Below, in pieces: positions 13,362-20,701 of a DNA stretch of 37,465 nt. Made by a program: the position numbers and the translations under genes. Location: IMG/VR virus record IMGVR_UViG_3300024259_000089, positions 1 to 37,465 of that record; one strand, given 5' to 3'. Below the pieces are notes generated by a model. The model saw only the letters and a program-made list of their open reading frames with translations, made no database searches and was not told the DNA's origin. Source of the stretch: a virus. Each line of letters opens with the position of its first letter. Position 1 is the first letter of the stretch.

Positions 13362-13440
13362 GTTGTGGGGTGGATATATTACTAGATAAATATATTTAGA
13401 TAACACGCGTTAACAATGTGCAAATCCTTGCCCCCACAAC
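13362..13440 (+). ncRNA. Candidate structured RNA with 9-bp closing stem
   Basis: GTTGTGGGG (13362-13370) pairs perfectly with CCCCACAAC (13432-13440). Inside, GGAT/ATCC extends the stem after a small internal loop. Two hairpins follow: ATATT/AATAT, and TAAC-ACGC-GTTA (13401-13412). The 79-base size suggests a tRNA, but the position-8 T, the T-loop and the anticodon arm do not fit. It begins at the base after the preceding TAA. Its GC-rich stem stands out in this AT-rich genome. Confidence 0.45.
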
Positions 13441-13455
13441 CTAGTTAATTAAATA

Positions 13456-13556
13456 AGGTGGTGCTAAGATGTTAGCAGAGGATTAAAAGACTACTGTAAA
13501 GGCTTAGTTAAATGGATATGAACCAAGTGTTCAGATAGGTATAACCCCAGCCACTA
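13456..13556 (+). ncRNA. Second candidate structured RNA
   Basis: GGTGG (13457-13461) pairs with CCACT (13551-13555) to close a multi-branch fold. Inside are a perfect 6-bp hairpin, TGCTAA-GATG-TTAGCA (13462-13477), and TGAAC-CAAGT-GTTCA (13519-13533). No long open frame crosses it. It lies 16 bases after the first candidate. It fails tRNA criteria: a 4-base D-loop and no anticodon stem. Confidence 0.4.
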
Positions 13557-13582
13557 TAAATATTAAAAATAAATAAAAATAT

Positions 13583-13807
13583 ATGGGAGACGAAACAATA
13601 GCAGAAATAATACAGAGAATTATTAAAGAAAAAATTAGAAGGGATAAAATTGATTCTTTAGAGCTTTTAAATATTGCTATAGAAATAGAAAAAGAGGTTC
13701 ATAGAATATATAAGATTAAATTTAGGGAAAGGAATGTTATCAAGCGCAATTTAACCAAAACTATGCAAAATATCTCAAAACTATGCAAATTTAACCAATT
13801 AACCTAA
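13583..13807 (+). CDS. Small basic helical protein, unknown
   Basis: The product has 74 residues. It is mostly helical, with heptad-like hydrophobics in the first 50 (AEIIQRIIKEKIRRDKI), and a basic C-terminal half. AAATATATG precedes the start. It follows directly after the structured non-coding block, so it may be controlled by it. No family is recognised. Confidence 0.55.
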   Translation: MGDETIAEIIQRIIKEKIRRDKIDSLELLNIAIEIEKEVHRIYKIKFRERNVIKRNLTKTMQNISKLCKFNQLT

Positions 13808-13881
13808 ATAAGTATGAGTAAACTAAAAGAAAAAATATTTGTAACTAACCCCCTATAACATCTAATTATTAAAATAAGATT

Positions 13882-14364
13882 ATGGAGAAGAAAGTAAAAG
13901 ACATAACATTCCATTATACTAATGAACAAATGGTTAAAGACTTAATTAAGTTAGTGCCATTTGAAGAAAAAGATGTAGTTTTAGATGCTGGTAGTGGAAA
14001 GAATAAAGTATGGTATAAAAATATTCCTAAACATTGTTTAGAATTAGAATGTGAATTAGAAGATGGTTGTGATTTTCTTAAATGGGATAAAAAAGTTGAT
14101 TGGGTAATAGGAAATCCACCTTTTGATATTGGTTGGAAGTTTACAGAAAAAGCAATAGATATTGCAGATAAAGGAATTGCATTTTTAGGGAGTATAAAGT
14201 TTTTTAATCAATTTACATCTTTGAGATTAGAAAAAATGAAAGAAAAAGGTTTTGAACTTCAACACATCAGAGTTGTAGCAGATAAAAGATGGTTTGGTAG
14301 ATATTATTTCCTTATATTTGAAAAGAAAAAAGGAATATTAAGTTGGGAAAGAAAAACTTATTAA
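13882..14364 (+). CDS. DNA N6-adenine methyltransferase-like protein
   Basis: The product has 160 residues. Motif I is VLDAGSGKN (33-41) for S-adenosylmethionine, and the catalytic motif IV is NPPF (78-81), typical of adenine-N6 methyltransferases. It is short and has no obvious target-recognition domain, like several phage methyltransferases. It would modify phage DNA against host restriction. An AACCCC(C/T)TATAACA motif appears both shortly before and right after this gene (13850 and 14366). Confidence 0.8.
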   Translation: MEKKVKDITFHYTNEQMVKDLIKLVPFEEKDVVLDAGSGKNKVWYKNIPKHCLELECELEDGCDFLKWDKKVDWVIGNPPFDIGWKFTEKAIDIADKGIAFLGSIKFFNQFTSLRLEKMKEKGFELQHIRVVADKRWFGRYYFLIFEKKKGILSWERKTY

Positions 14365-14382
14365 CCCCTTATAACAAATAAT

Positions 14383-14796
14383 ATGAAAAACTTTTATTCT
14401 AAAACAAACGAAGAAGGATTAGCTAGTGATGATTTGTTTTCTGATATTAAAGAATATATTAAAACTTTAAAAGATAGGTATATTAAAATTGAAGTTAGTA
14501 TTAAAAGAAAGCTTAGAAGTAATAGTCAGAATAATTTATATTGGGCCACTTTGGATCTAATTGCAAAGGAAGCTAATAATCAAGGAGGAGAGATTAAATA
14601 TACAGCAGATGATTTTCACTTTGCTTTCAGAGAAATGTTTTTAACAACTAGAAGAGGTTTAATCAAAAAAATACAAAGCACAACAGGATTAAATACTAAA
14701 GAGTTTGGGGAATATTTAGAGAAAATAAAAGTATGGGTTTGGGAGCATTTAAGCTCTAAATTTATATTTCCGAATCCATCTGACCTATATTTATGA
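14383..14796 (+). CDS. NinB-like recombination protein
   Basis: The product has 137 residues. RKLRSNSQNNLYWATLDLIAKE, the middle part with DDFHFAFREMFL, and STTGLNTKEFGEYLEKIKVW with FPNP near the end follow the NinB (lambda Orf) pattern. NinB acts with SSB and ERF- or Red-type annealing proteins in phage recombination; both partners are encoded upstream. The stop overlaps the next ATG (ATGA at 14793), where an HNH gene follows. Confidence 0.75.
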   Translation: MKNFYSKTNEEGLASDDLFSDIKEYIKTLKDRYIKIEVSIKRKLRSNSQNNLYWATLDLIAKEANNQGGEIKYTADDFHFAFREMFLTTRRGLIKKIQSTTGLNTKEFGEYLEKIKVWVWEHLSSKFIFPNPSDLYL

Positions 14797-15284
14797 AACA
14801 TATATTAACACAAAAATATTTAAAAAGCATATTAAAGTATAATAAAAACACTGGTATTTTTAAATGGAAAAAAGAATTATCAAAGTGTATAAAAAACAAA
14901 GAAATTGCTGGAACTATAAGTAAATTAAATGGTTACGCATATATCGGAATTAATGGAAAAATATATAAAGCTCATAGACTAGCTTGGTTATATGTTTATG
15001 GACATTTTCCTAAACAAATGATAGACCATATCAACAGAAAGAAAACTGATAATAGAATTTGTAATCTAAGAGATGTAAGTCGTTCAGTAAATGGACATAA
15101 TAAAGGACTACAAAGTAATAATACATCTGGACATAAAGGAATATATTTAGATAAGAGAGATAATATATGGTTTTCACAAATAAAAATAAATAACAAGATA
15201 ATACATTTAGGAAGATTTAAATATAAAAAAGATGCTATAACAGCTAGGAAAGAATCTGAAATTAAATATAATTTATACACTTAA
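14793..15284 (+). CDS. HNH homing endonuclease with AP2-like DNA-binding domain
   Basis: The product has 163 residues. The central HNH core reads IDHINRKKTDNRICNLRDVS (about 76-95). The C-terminal part (NNTSGHKGIYLDKRDNIWFSQI, then HLGRFKYKKDAITAR) is the AP2-like DNA-binding domain commonly joined to phage HNH nucleases. The 4-base overlap with the NinB-like gene shows it is built into the operon. Confidence 0.88.
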   Translation: MKHILTQKYLKSILKYNKNTGIFKWKKELSKCIKNKEIAGTISKLNGYAYIGINGKIYKAHRLAWLYVYGHFPKQMIDHINRKKTDNRICNLRDVSRSVNGHNKGLQSNNTSGHKGIYLDKRDNIWFSQIKINNKIIHLGRFKYKKDAITARKESEIKYNLYT

Positions 15285-15293
15285 AATAAAATT

Positions 15294-15410
15294 ATGGAAA
15301 AAAAGAAAAAGAGAGATAGAGCTATGAAATGTCCACATTGTAAAAAAGAAACACCATTTTTACTATGTAATCATTGTGGCAAATATATAGAGAATAAGAA
15401 AATAATATGA
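15294..15410 (+). CDS. Tiny zinc-ribbon protein
   Basis: The product has 38 residues: a Lys/Arg-rich start, then two CxxC pairs (CPHC and CNHC) that can bind one zinc ion. It overlaps the next gene by an ATGA junction (15407-15410), which supports real translation. Function is unknown. Confidence 0.6.
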   Translation: MEKKKKRDRAMKCPHCKKETPFLLCNHCGKYIENKKII

Positions 15411-15736
15411 GTAGAATAAATGATTTTACTCCAGAAACAAGGGAATTATTTGATCAAGGTGGTTGGGCTGACGATTGGGAGGATGATATAAATGATGCTG
15501 ATTGTTTACATCATATAATGAAAAGAATATCTAATAGTCCTTATAATGCTTGTCCATTGAATAATTTTAGGAATCATCAACCAGAGGGGCGAAGCTCTCA
15601 AGATTTACCAGCTTTACATTCAGAAGAAGCTACTAGAAAATATCTTAGGAAAACAAAAGAATATTTAGATAGTATTGGCTATGAGCCGAATGAAAAAGAT
15701 AAAGAATTTTTATTAATTCATAAAAGATACTATTGA
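15407..15736 (+). CDS. HNH-like (NinG-type) nuclease candidate
   Basis: The product has 109 residues. The region ADCLHHIMKRISNSPYNACP (about 31-50) followed by NNFRNHQ gives an HH...N...H arrangement like an HNH/NinG nuclease core. There are no zinc Cys pairs in it, but a zinc-ribbon peptide is encoded just upstream and overlaps it. The C-terminal part is helical (ATRKYLRKTKEYLDSIGYEPNE). A role in recombination next to NinB-like and ERF proteins is plausible. Confidence 0.5.
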   Translation: MSRINDFTPETRELFDQGGWADDWEDDINDADCLHHIMKRISNSPYNACPLNNFRNHQPEGRSSQDLPALHSEEATRKYLRKTKEYLDSIGYEPNEKDKEFLLIHKRYY

Positions 15737-15761
15737 CTTTTATTAATAAATAGTGTACACT
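15733..15761 (+). promoter_or_regulatory. Promoter of the surface-glycan cassette
   Basis: TTGACT (15733-15738), a 17-base spacer and TACACT (15756-15761) end 25 bases before the LicD-like ATG at 15787. The -35 box begins over the stop codon of the previous gene. This gives the glycan genes a separate transcription unit. Confidence 0.65.
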
Positions 15762-15786
15762 TATAGTAAGATTTAACAAAAACAAA

Positions 15787-16404
15787 ATGGAGAAAATAAA
15801 ACAAAATGCAATTCAAAACCTAGAAGACATAAAGAAGATTTTTGATAATCTTAATATTAATTTCTTTTTAGATGGTGGTACTTTACTTGGAGCATATCGA
15901 GATAATGATTTTCCAGAGGGCGATGAAGATGATATCGATTTAGGTTGTATATATTATTCAATAGAAGAAAAAATAGATAGAATTATAAGCGAAGCTGAAA
16001 AGCTTGGCTTTTCTTTGTATCATCAATGGAAATATCAGTTAGCATTTAAACGAGGTGGTAGTAAAATAGATATATTTTTTCATAGAAGATTTAATGATCA
16101 ATATGTAAGCTTTTTATATAAAAGAGTTAGAGATGTTGATGGTTGTGGTATTTATGAAAAGGATGAAAACGGTAATTTATTTTTATGTATTCCAATGGTA
16201 GTTCCTTTTAAATATTATTCAGGGGAAATAAATATAATAAAATTCTATGGTATGGATTTGAATATACCATTCCTAGTAGAAGATTATCTAAAATTCAAAT
16301 ATGGTGATTGGAAAACTCCAATACATAGAAAAGATTATGCTAATGCTGGTGGTTGCTATAATCCTGAAATGAATAAGGTGGTAAACATTAACTTTTTATA
16401 TTAG
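15787..16404 (+). CDS. LicD-family nucleotidyltransferase-fold transferase
   Basis: The product has 205 residues. LDGGTLLGAYRD (28-39) and GDEDDIDLG (45-53) are the two signature motifs of the LicD/fukutin family, whose Asp residues bind metal and nucleotide. LicD proteins move phosphocholine or similar phospho-alcohols from a CDP carrier to glycans; fukutin relatives transfer ribitol phosphate. A CDP-glycerol-forming enzyme is the next gene, separated by no bases, so transfer of glycerol phosphate from CDP-glycerol is the natural hypothesis. It is the first gene after the promoter at 15733. Confidence 0.87.
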   Translation: MEKIKQNAIQNLEDIKKIFDNLNINFFLDGGTLLGAYRDNDFPEGDEDDIDLGCIYYSIEEKIDRIISEAEKLGFSLYHQWKYQLAFKRGGSKIDIFFHRRFNDQYVSFLYKRVRDVDGCGIYEKDENGNLFLCIPMVVPFKYYSGEINIIKFYGMDLNIPFLVEDYLKFKYGDWKTPIHRKDYANAGGCYNPEMNKVVNINFLY

Positions 16405-16773
16405 ATGAATATATTGACATATGGAACTTTTGATATGTTTCATAAAGGACATATCAGGTTATTAAAAAGAGCTAGTAAATTAGGTAAGATATATGTAGGT
16501 TTATCAACTGACAGGTTTAATTATATTAAGGATAAGAAGTCTTTAATGGATTACGAGAACAGAAAGGCAATACTAGAATCCTGTAAATATGTTTATAAAG
16601 TTTTTCCAGAGAAATACTGGAAACAAAAGGAAAATGATATTAAAAAATATAAGATAGATTTATTTTTAATGGGTGATGACTGGAAAGGTAAATTTGATTA
16701 TCTTCCTTGTAAAGTAATTTATTTAAAAAGAACTAAAGGAATTTCTACTACTCAACTAAAGGAAAGATTATGA
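16405..16773 (+). CDS. tagD: Glycerol-3-phosphate cytidylyltransferase-like protein (TagD type)
   Basis: The product has 122 residues, close to the usual length of TagD. It has the nucleotidyltransferase motif HKGH (13-16), MGDDWKGKFD (89-98) and RTKGISTT (109-116), all TagD signatures. The reaction joins CTP and glycerol 3-phosphate to CDP-glycerol and pyrophosphate, in the cytoplasm. CDP-glycerol feeds teichoic-acid and similar polymers. The ATG directly follows the LicD stop, and the end overlaps the glycosyltransferase gene by 4 bases, so the three are translated as a unit. Confidence 0.9.
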   Translation: MNILTYGTFDMFHKGHIRLLKRASKLGKIYVGLSTDRFNYIKDKKSLMDYENRKAILESCKYVYKVFPEKYWKQKENDIKKYKIDLFLMGDDWKGKFDYLPCKVIYLKRTKGISTTQLKERL

Positions 16774-18362
16774 CTAAAAATTGTACAGCCATTATAATTA
16801 ACTTTTTAAGAGAGCCTTATTTATATAGGTGTATTGAAAGCTTAAAAGCAACTTATCCAGATATTAATTTCTTAGTTGGAGAGAATGGAAATTATAATAA
16901 AAAAGTTGAAGAATTGATCAATCAACATAATGGTAAATATATTCAAATGCCTTATGATAGTGGCGTTTGTTATGCTAGAAATAGATTAGTTAAAGAGGTT
17001 AAGACAAAATATGTAATGATTGGAGATGATGACTTTGAATATAATCATAGTGCTAGAGTTGACGATATGATTGATTTCTTAGACAATAATCCTGACATAG
17101 ATTTAATTGGTGGAAGAATATCCGAGGGTGGAGAAGTAAAGAATTATCAAGGTTTTATAGAACAAAATAAAGGACATCTAATATATAAAGCATTAGATAT
17201 TAGAAAAGGATTAAAAATTTGTAAAAAAACTTTATTAGAATATAAAGAGTGTGATCTAACATTTAATTTCTTTGTAGCTCGGACAGAAAAAGTTAAAAAG
17301 GTATTATGGGATGAAGAAATTAAAGTAGCATTTGAACACTCATCTTTCTTTATAGACTTTGTAAATGCAGGTAATAAAGTGGTTTTTAGTCCAGAACCTA
17401 TTGTTATTCATAAGCCCAAAGATGTTATTATAAATAATAAAGAGGAATATCGACAATTTAGGAGTAGAAGAATTGATAAAAAGAGATTTTTTGAAAAATA
17501 TAATTTAGCTTATTGTGTAGATATGAATGGGAGAAAAGATTATTATGGTAGAGAAAAAATAAATAAAGTAGATTTTCTTATAAAAACCTTTAAAAGAAAA
17601 GAAAGTTTAGAAAAATTATTATTCTCAATAGCTAAATATTATCCAGATGCTAATGTTTATATAGGAGATGATGATAGGAAATTTGATTCTAAATTTTATA
17701 AAGCATTATGGGAAAGACTATTCGAAGCAGGGATGCAAAAGAAACCAAAGGCTTTTAATCTAGGCTATGATGTAGGACTTAGTGCTGGTAGAAATTTCTT
17801 AGTTCAGAATACTCCTAATGTTTATAAGCTTTTATTAGATGATGATTTCATTTTTACTGAAAAGACAGATATATTTAAGTTCGTTGATATACTAGATAAC
17901 AATAAAGATATTGGAGTAGTAGGAGGTAGTTTATTAGATGATGGAGTTAGTAAATCTCATTATGAAGGTAGTTTAATAAAGAAAGGTAAAACCTTACATC
18001 ATTTAAAGGAAGAAAAAGAAGTTAATGAAGAAGGTTTTTTATATACTGATATAGTATTTAATTTTGGTTTATTCAGAACAGATATGTTTAAAGAATTACT
18101 ATGGGATGAGGAAATAAAGATTAGTGGTGAACATACTTTATTCTTCTATCAATTAAAGAATGAAACTAAATGGGATGTTGCTTATTGTGAAGAAGTTGAA
18201 GTTGAGCATCATCCAATACCAGATTTAGAATATAAGAAGTTTAGAAAAAGAACCGAATTTATGATAAAGATATTTGATAAAATTGGAATCAAAAAGATTA
18301 TTAATCCAAACGGTATTGTCTATGAAAAAGATGGTGATGCCGTTAGAAGATATAGAGTATGA
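16770..18362 (+). CDS. Tandem two-domain GT2/GT12-like glycosyltransferase
   Basis: The product has 530 residues made of two homologous GT-A domains. The first (about 5-245) has GVCYARNRLV (65-74), GDDDFEY (85-91), FLDNNPDI (103-110) and LWDEEIKV (179-186). The second (about 265-515) has GLSAGRNFLV (336-345), LDDDFIF (356-362), ILDNNKDI (374-381) and LWDEEIKI (444-451). The DDD triplets are the nucleotide-sugar and metal site. The GLSAGRN...DDD pattern recalls beta-1,4-GalNAc transferases (GT12). It probably adds two sugars in turn to a surface glycan or the LicD/TagD product. It overlaps both neighbours by 4 bases. Confidence 0.85.
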   Translation: MTKNCTAIIINFLREPYLYRCIESLKATYPDINFLVGENGNYNKKVEELINQHNGKYIQMPYDSGVCYARNRLVKEVKTKYVMIGDDDFEYNHSARVDDMIDFLDNNPDIDLIGGRISEGGEVKNYQGFIEQNKGHLIYKALDIRKGLKICKKTLLEYKECDLTFNFFVARTEKVKKVLWDEEIKVAFEHSSFFIDFVNAGNKVVFSPEPIVIHKPKDVIINNKEEYRQFRSRRIDKKRFFEKYNLAYCVDMNGRKDYYGREKINKVDFLIKTFKRKESLEKLLFSIAKYYPDANVYIGDDDRKFDSKFYKALWERLFEAGMQKKPKAFNLGYDVGLSAGRNFLVQNTPNVYKLLLDDDFIFTEKTDIFKFVDILDNNKDIGVVGGSLLDDGVSKSHYEGSLIKKGKTLHHLKEEKEVNEEGFLYTDIVFNFGLFRTDMFKELLWDEEIKISGEHTLFFYQLKNETKWDVAYCEEVEVEHHPIPDLEYKKFRKRTEFMIKIFDKIGIKKIINPNGIVYEKDGDAVRRYRV

Positions 18363-18865
18363 AAAAATATAAAGAAAAGAAAATAATATTAGATAAATGT
18401 ATTTGTAGATTTTTTAATTCTAAGGGAAAACAGATTTATATTAAAGATTATTCTACATATCTATTTAGTAGAAAGAGAGATTATATTGATATATCATTTT
18501 TTTTAGATAATGGTGAGATTCAGAAAATAGCTAAAAATGGATTGAAAAGTATTAAAGTAGAGTTTTCTTATAGAGAAATAATATTTGATATAAAGAATAT
18601 CAACAAAAAATTATATAAATTTTTAAAGTTTTTCAGACTACCTGTTAAAAGATGCAAGACTATAAGTAATAAAATGAATAAATGTACCTTCCAGACTGGT
18701 TACGGATATACTCCAAAGAATAAAAAAGAGAGTTTTTCTACAAGTATTAATTTTGTATATGATTTTAATGATATAAATTATAAGGATGCTCTCAGAGATC
18801 CATTAACTAAACAATTTAATCTAACTAAATTACCTAATATATTAACAAAAAAAGTGTATGAATAA
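18359..18865 (+). CDS. Unknown protein of the glycan cassette
   Basis: The product has 168 residues, basic and rich in Lys, Ile, Phe and Tyr, with alternating strands and no membrane segment. It overlaps the glycosyltransferase by 4 bases and the YopX-like gene by 8, so it is part of the same translation-coupled operon. Two Cys (about 14 and 16) lie near the N-terminus. I do not recognise a family. A partner of the glycosyltransferase or a substrate-binding protein is possible. Confidence 0.6.
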   Translation: MKKYKEKKIILDKCICRFFNSKGKQIYIKDYSTYLFSRKRDYIDISFFLDNGEIQKIAKNGLKSIKVEFSYREIIFDIKNINKKLYKFLKFFRLPVKRCKTISNKMNKCTFQTGYGYTPKNKKESFSTSINFVYDFNDINYKDALRDPLTKQFNLTKLPNILTKKVYE

Positions 18866-19307
18866 AGAAATAAAGTTTAGAGCTAAACATATTTCAACTG
18901 GTGAATGGGTTTATGGTTATTATGTAGAAGCCTTAATTGGTGTGAAAAATGGAGATAAAATAACACCACAAATTTTTGATGAAGATGGTAAAACTGTGCA
19001 TATAATAGATAAAAAAACAGTTGGGCAATATACTGGTGAAGATGATATAAATGGAATTAATATTTATAAAGGAGATATATTAAGAGGACACGAAGCAGGT
19101 AGTGGTTATGATGAAGATGGAAATGATGATGATGATTTTACTAATGATGAAGGATTTATTACAGAAGTAAAATTTGAAGATGGTGCATTTGTTGTAGATG
19201 CCTGTACTGGCGATTTTGATAGAACTGCGATTGGATGGGCAAAGGAATCAGGATTTTCTTATAATAGAATAGGAAATATTTATGATAATAAAGATTTAAT
19301 TAAATAA
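18858..19307 (+). CDS. YopX-family protein
   Basis: The product has 149 residues. The pattern IKFRAKHISTGEWVYGYYVE (5-24), then VGQYTGEDDINGINIYKGDIL, and GNIYDNKDLI at the end are characteristic of the YopX family found in phages of low-GC bacteria. The family folds as a small beta barrel; its function is not established. It starts within the end of the previous gene. An acidic insert with repeated Asp (about 81-95) is unusual. Confidence 0.85.
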   Translation: MNKEIKFRAKHISTGEWVYGYYVEALIGVKNGDKITPQIFDEDGKTVHIIDKKTVGQYTGEDDINGINIYKGDILRGHEAGSGYDEDGNDDDDFTNDEGFITEVKFEDGAFVVDACTGDFDRTAIGWAKESGFSYNRIGNIYDNKDLIK

Positions 19308-19315
19308 ATAAAAAT

Positions 19316-19774
19316 ATGAATAAATTTAAGAAATTAGAGAAGCTCCACAACGAAAAGAAAAAACTAGATGAGCTTATAAGTGATAATCTAAAGACTATTA
19401 AGGCTAGATTCAATGACAGACAGCATAAAGTTATACGAGAAGGCAAGGAAGTAATGGTAAAAGAAAAGGATCTATGGGAAGAAATTTGGCATTTAGGAGG
19501 TGATGCTAGTGTTGAAGCTGGTAAAATAATGCGTAAGAAATATCCTGATCTATTTATTCTAGTTGATAAAGGCTCTACTTTAGGTGAAGAAATAGGAAAT
19601 TTTACATTAGTTCATTTCGGATTCGATCATAAGGCAATGACACTAAGTAATTATATTAGCCTTTCAAAACAATTAATAAGATTTGAAATTACTAAGTTAG
19701 ACTATATTGCTAAAATAATTCTAGTTCAAGCAGTATTAGTTATTATAGGATTTTTAATTAGAGGAATATTTTAA
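19316..19774 (+). CDS. Protein with coiled coil and C-terminal membrane anchor
   Basis: The product has 152 residues. The N-terminal 40 are a charged helix (NKFKKLEKLHNEKKKLDELI). The C-terminal 20 (IILVQAVLVIIGFLIRGIF) are one membrane segment, so it is a tail-anchored protein with its main part in the cytoplasm. In the glycan operon it could anchor the enzymes at the membrane. No family is recognised. Confidence 0.6.
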   Translation: MNKFKKLEKLHNEKKKLDELISDNLKTIKARFNDRQHKVIREGKEVMVKEKDLWEEIWHLGGDASVEAGKIMRKKYPDLFILVDKGSTLGEEIGNFTLVHFGFDHKAMTLSNYISLSKQLIRFEITKLDYIAKIILVQAVLVIIGFLIRGIF

Positions 19775-19778
19775 TTAT

Positions 19779-20297
19779 ATGGAAGATACAAAACTCATCA
19801 AGATTGATATTGGCAGTGGCAGAGCTCACTTCGAGGACTATATTACATTAGATAAAGATCCTAGTGTAAAGGCTGATTATTGTGTAGATATTGAGGGTGA
19901 TTTTTCTATAAAGAAAGTAAATGAAATTGAATTTCTTTTTGTAGATAATCATATTGGAAAGGTAGATGAAATCAGAGCTCATCATATTCTCGAGCATTTA
20001 AAACCAGAGAATAAAGTTAAAGTAATGGCTCTATTCCACGATTTATTAAAGGTGGGCGGAATACTAGATATAGAAGTTCCTTTATTTCCTCATCCAGCTA
20101 GTGTTCAAGATCCAACTCATATAAGTTTTTGGGTAAAGGAAAGTTTTAAATATTTTATTAAAGGTGATCCATTTGGCGAAGCTTTCGCTAAGCGATATTC
20201 TCAATACCCAGTACCATTATTTGAATTTGTAGAAGAATGGTATAGAGGTGATGAAGGTAACTCTTGGGGATATGGAATTGAATTAAGAAAGGTATAA
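19779..20297 (+). CDS. SAM-dependent methyltransferase-like protein (type 11-like)
   Basis: The product has 172 residues. A short motif I, IDIGSGRAH (9-17), and motif-II-like TLDKDPSVKADY (about 23-34) are followed by HHILEHL (68-74) and LLKVGGILDIEVP (88-100). These are the usual blocks of methyltransferases that modify small molecules or sugars. DP.H near residue 111 is also typical. In this cassette it may methylate a sugar of the glycan. It has no DNA-methylase NPPF motif. Confidence 0.75.
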   Translation: MEDTKLIKIDIGSGRAHFEDYITLDKDPSVKADYCVDIEGDFSIKKVNEIEFLFVDNHIGKVDEIRAHHILEHLKPENKVKVMALFHDLLKVGGILDIEVPLFPHPASVQDPTHISFWVKESFKYFIKGDPFGEAFAKRYSQYPVPLFEFVEEWYRGDEGNSWGYGIELRKV

Positions 20298-20299
20298 AT

Positions 20300-20701
20300 A
20301 TGTCCAAAAATAAAACATCATTCAAAAAAGGACATAAAGGCATTGGTAATGTTTTTAGGAAAGGACATAAACATAGTCAAGAAGTCAAAGATAAGATATC
20401 AAAAATACATAAAGGAAGAAAATTAACTGAGGAACATAAAAGAAAAATAGGCAGAAAAGGTAGTAAAAATGCAAGTTGGAAAGGTGATAAAGCAACATAT
20501 TCTGTTAAGCATTTATGGATAGTAAGAGAGAAAGGTAAAGCAAAAGATGGAGTATGTGTTGATTGTGGAAACAATAAGGATGAAGGATCAAGACTAGAAT
20601 GGTCAAATAAAGATCATAAATATAAAAGAAATGTTAATGATTATGATATTAGATGTAAGAAATGTCATATTAAATTTGATAAATTAATAAAAAATTTATG
20701 A
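20300..20701 (+). CDS. HNH endonuclease with NUMOD3-type repeats
   Basis: The product has 133 residues. Basic N-terminal motifs (KKGHKGIGNVFRKGHKHSQE and LTEEHKRKIG) are NUMOD3-type DNA-binding elements. The C-terminal half has a zinc-binding HNH core: CVDCGN, WSNKDHKYKRNVNDYDIRCKKCH. It belongs to the same local family as the HNH genes at 28779 and 29434, but is more diverged. It sits inside the glycan cassette and overlaps the next glycosyltransferase by 4 bases. Confidence 0.87.
   Translation: MSKNKTSFKKGHKGIGNVFRKGHKHSQEVKDKISKIHKGRKLTEEHKRKIGRKGSKNASWKGDKATYSVKHLWIVREKGKAKDGVCVDCGNNKDEGSRLEWSNKDHKYKRNVNDYDIRCKKCHIKFDKLIKNL

Noticed and set aside
13362-13440. tRNA gene
   Set aside because: The closing stem and size fit, but there is no T at position 8, the T-loop would be TGCAAAT with a mismatched stem, and no anticodon arm with a 7-base loop can be made.
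13456-13556. tRNA or tmRNA-like gene
   Set aside because: The D-arm hairpin would have a 4-base loop, no anticodon stem forms, and 18 bases lie between the last hairpin and the closing stem.
13814-13858. 14-codon frame before the adenine methyltransferase
   Set aside because: Too short, no ribosome site, and no coupling to a neighbour.
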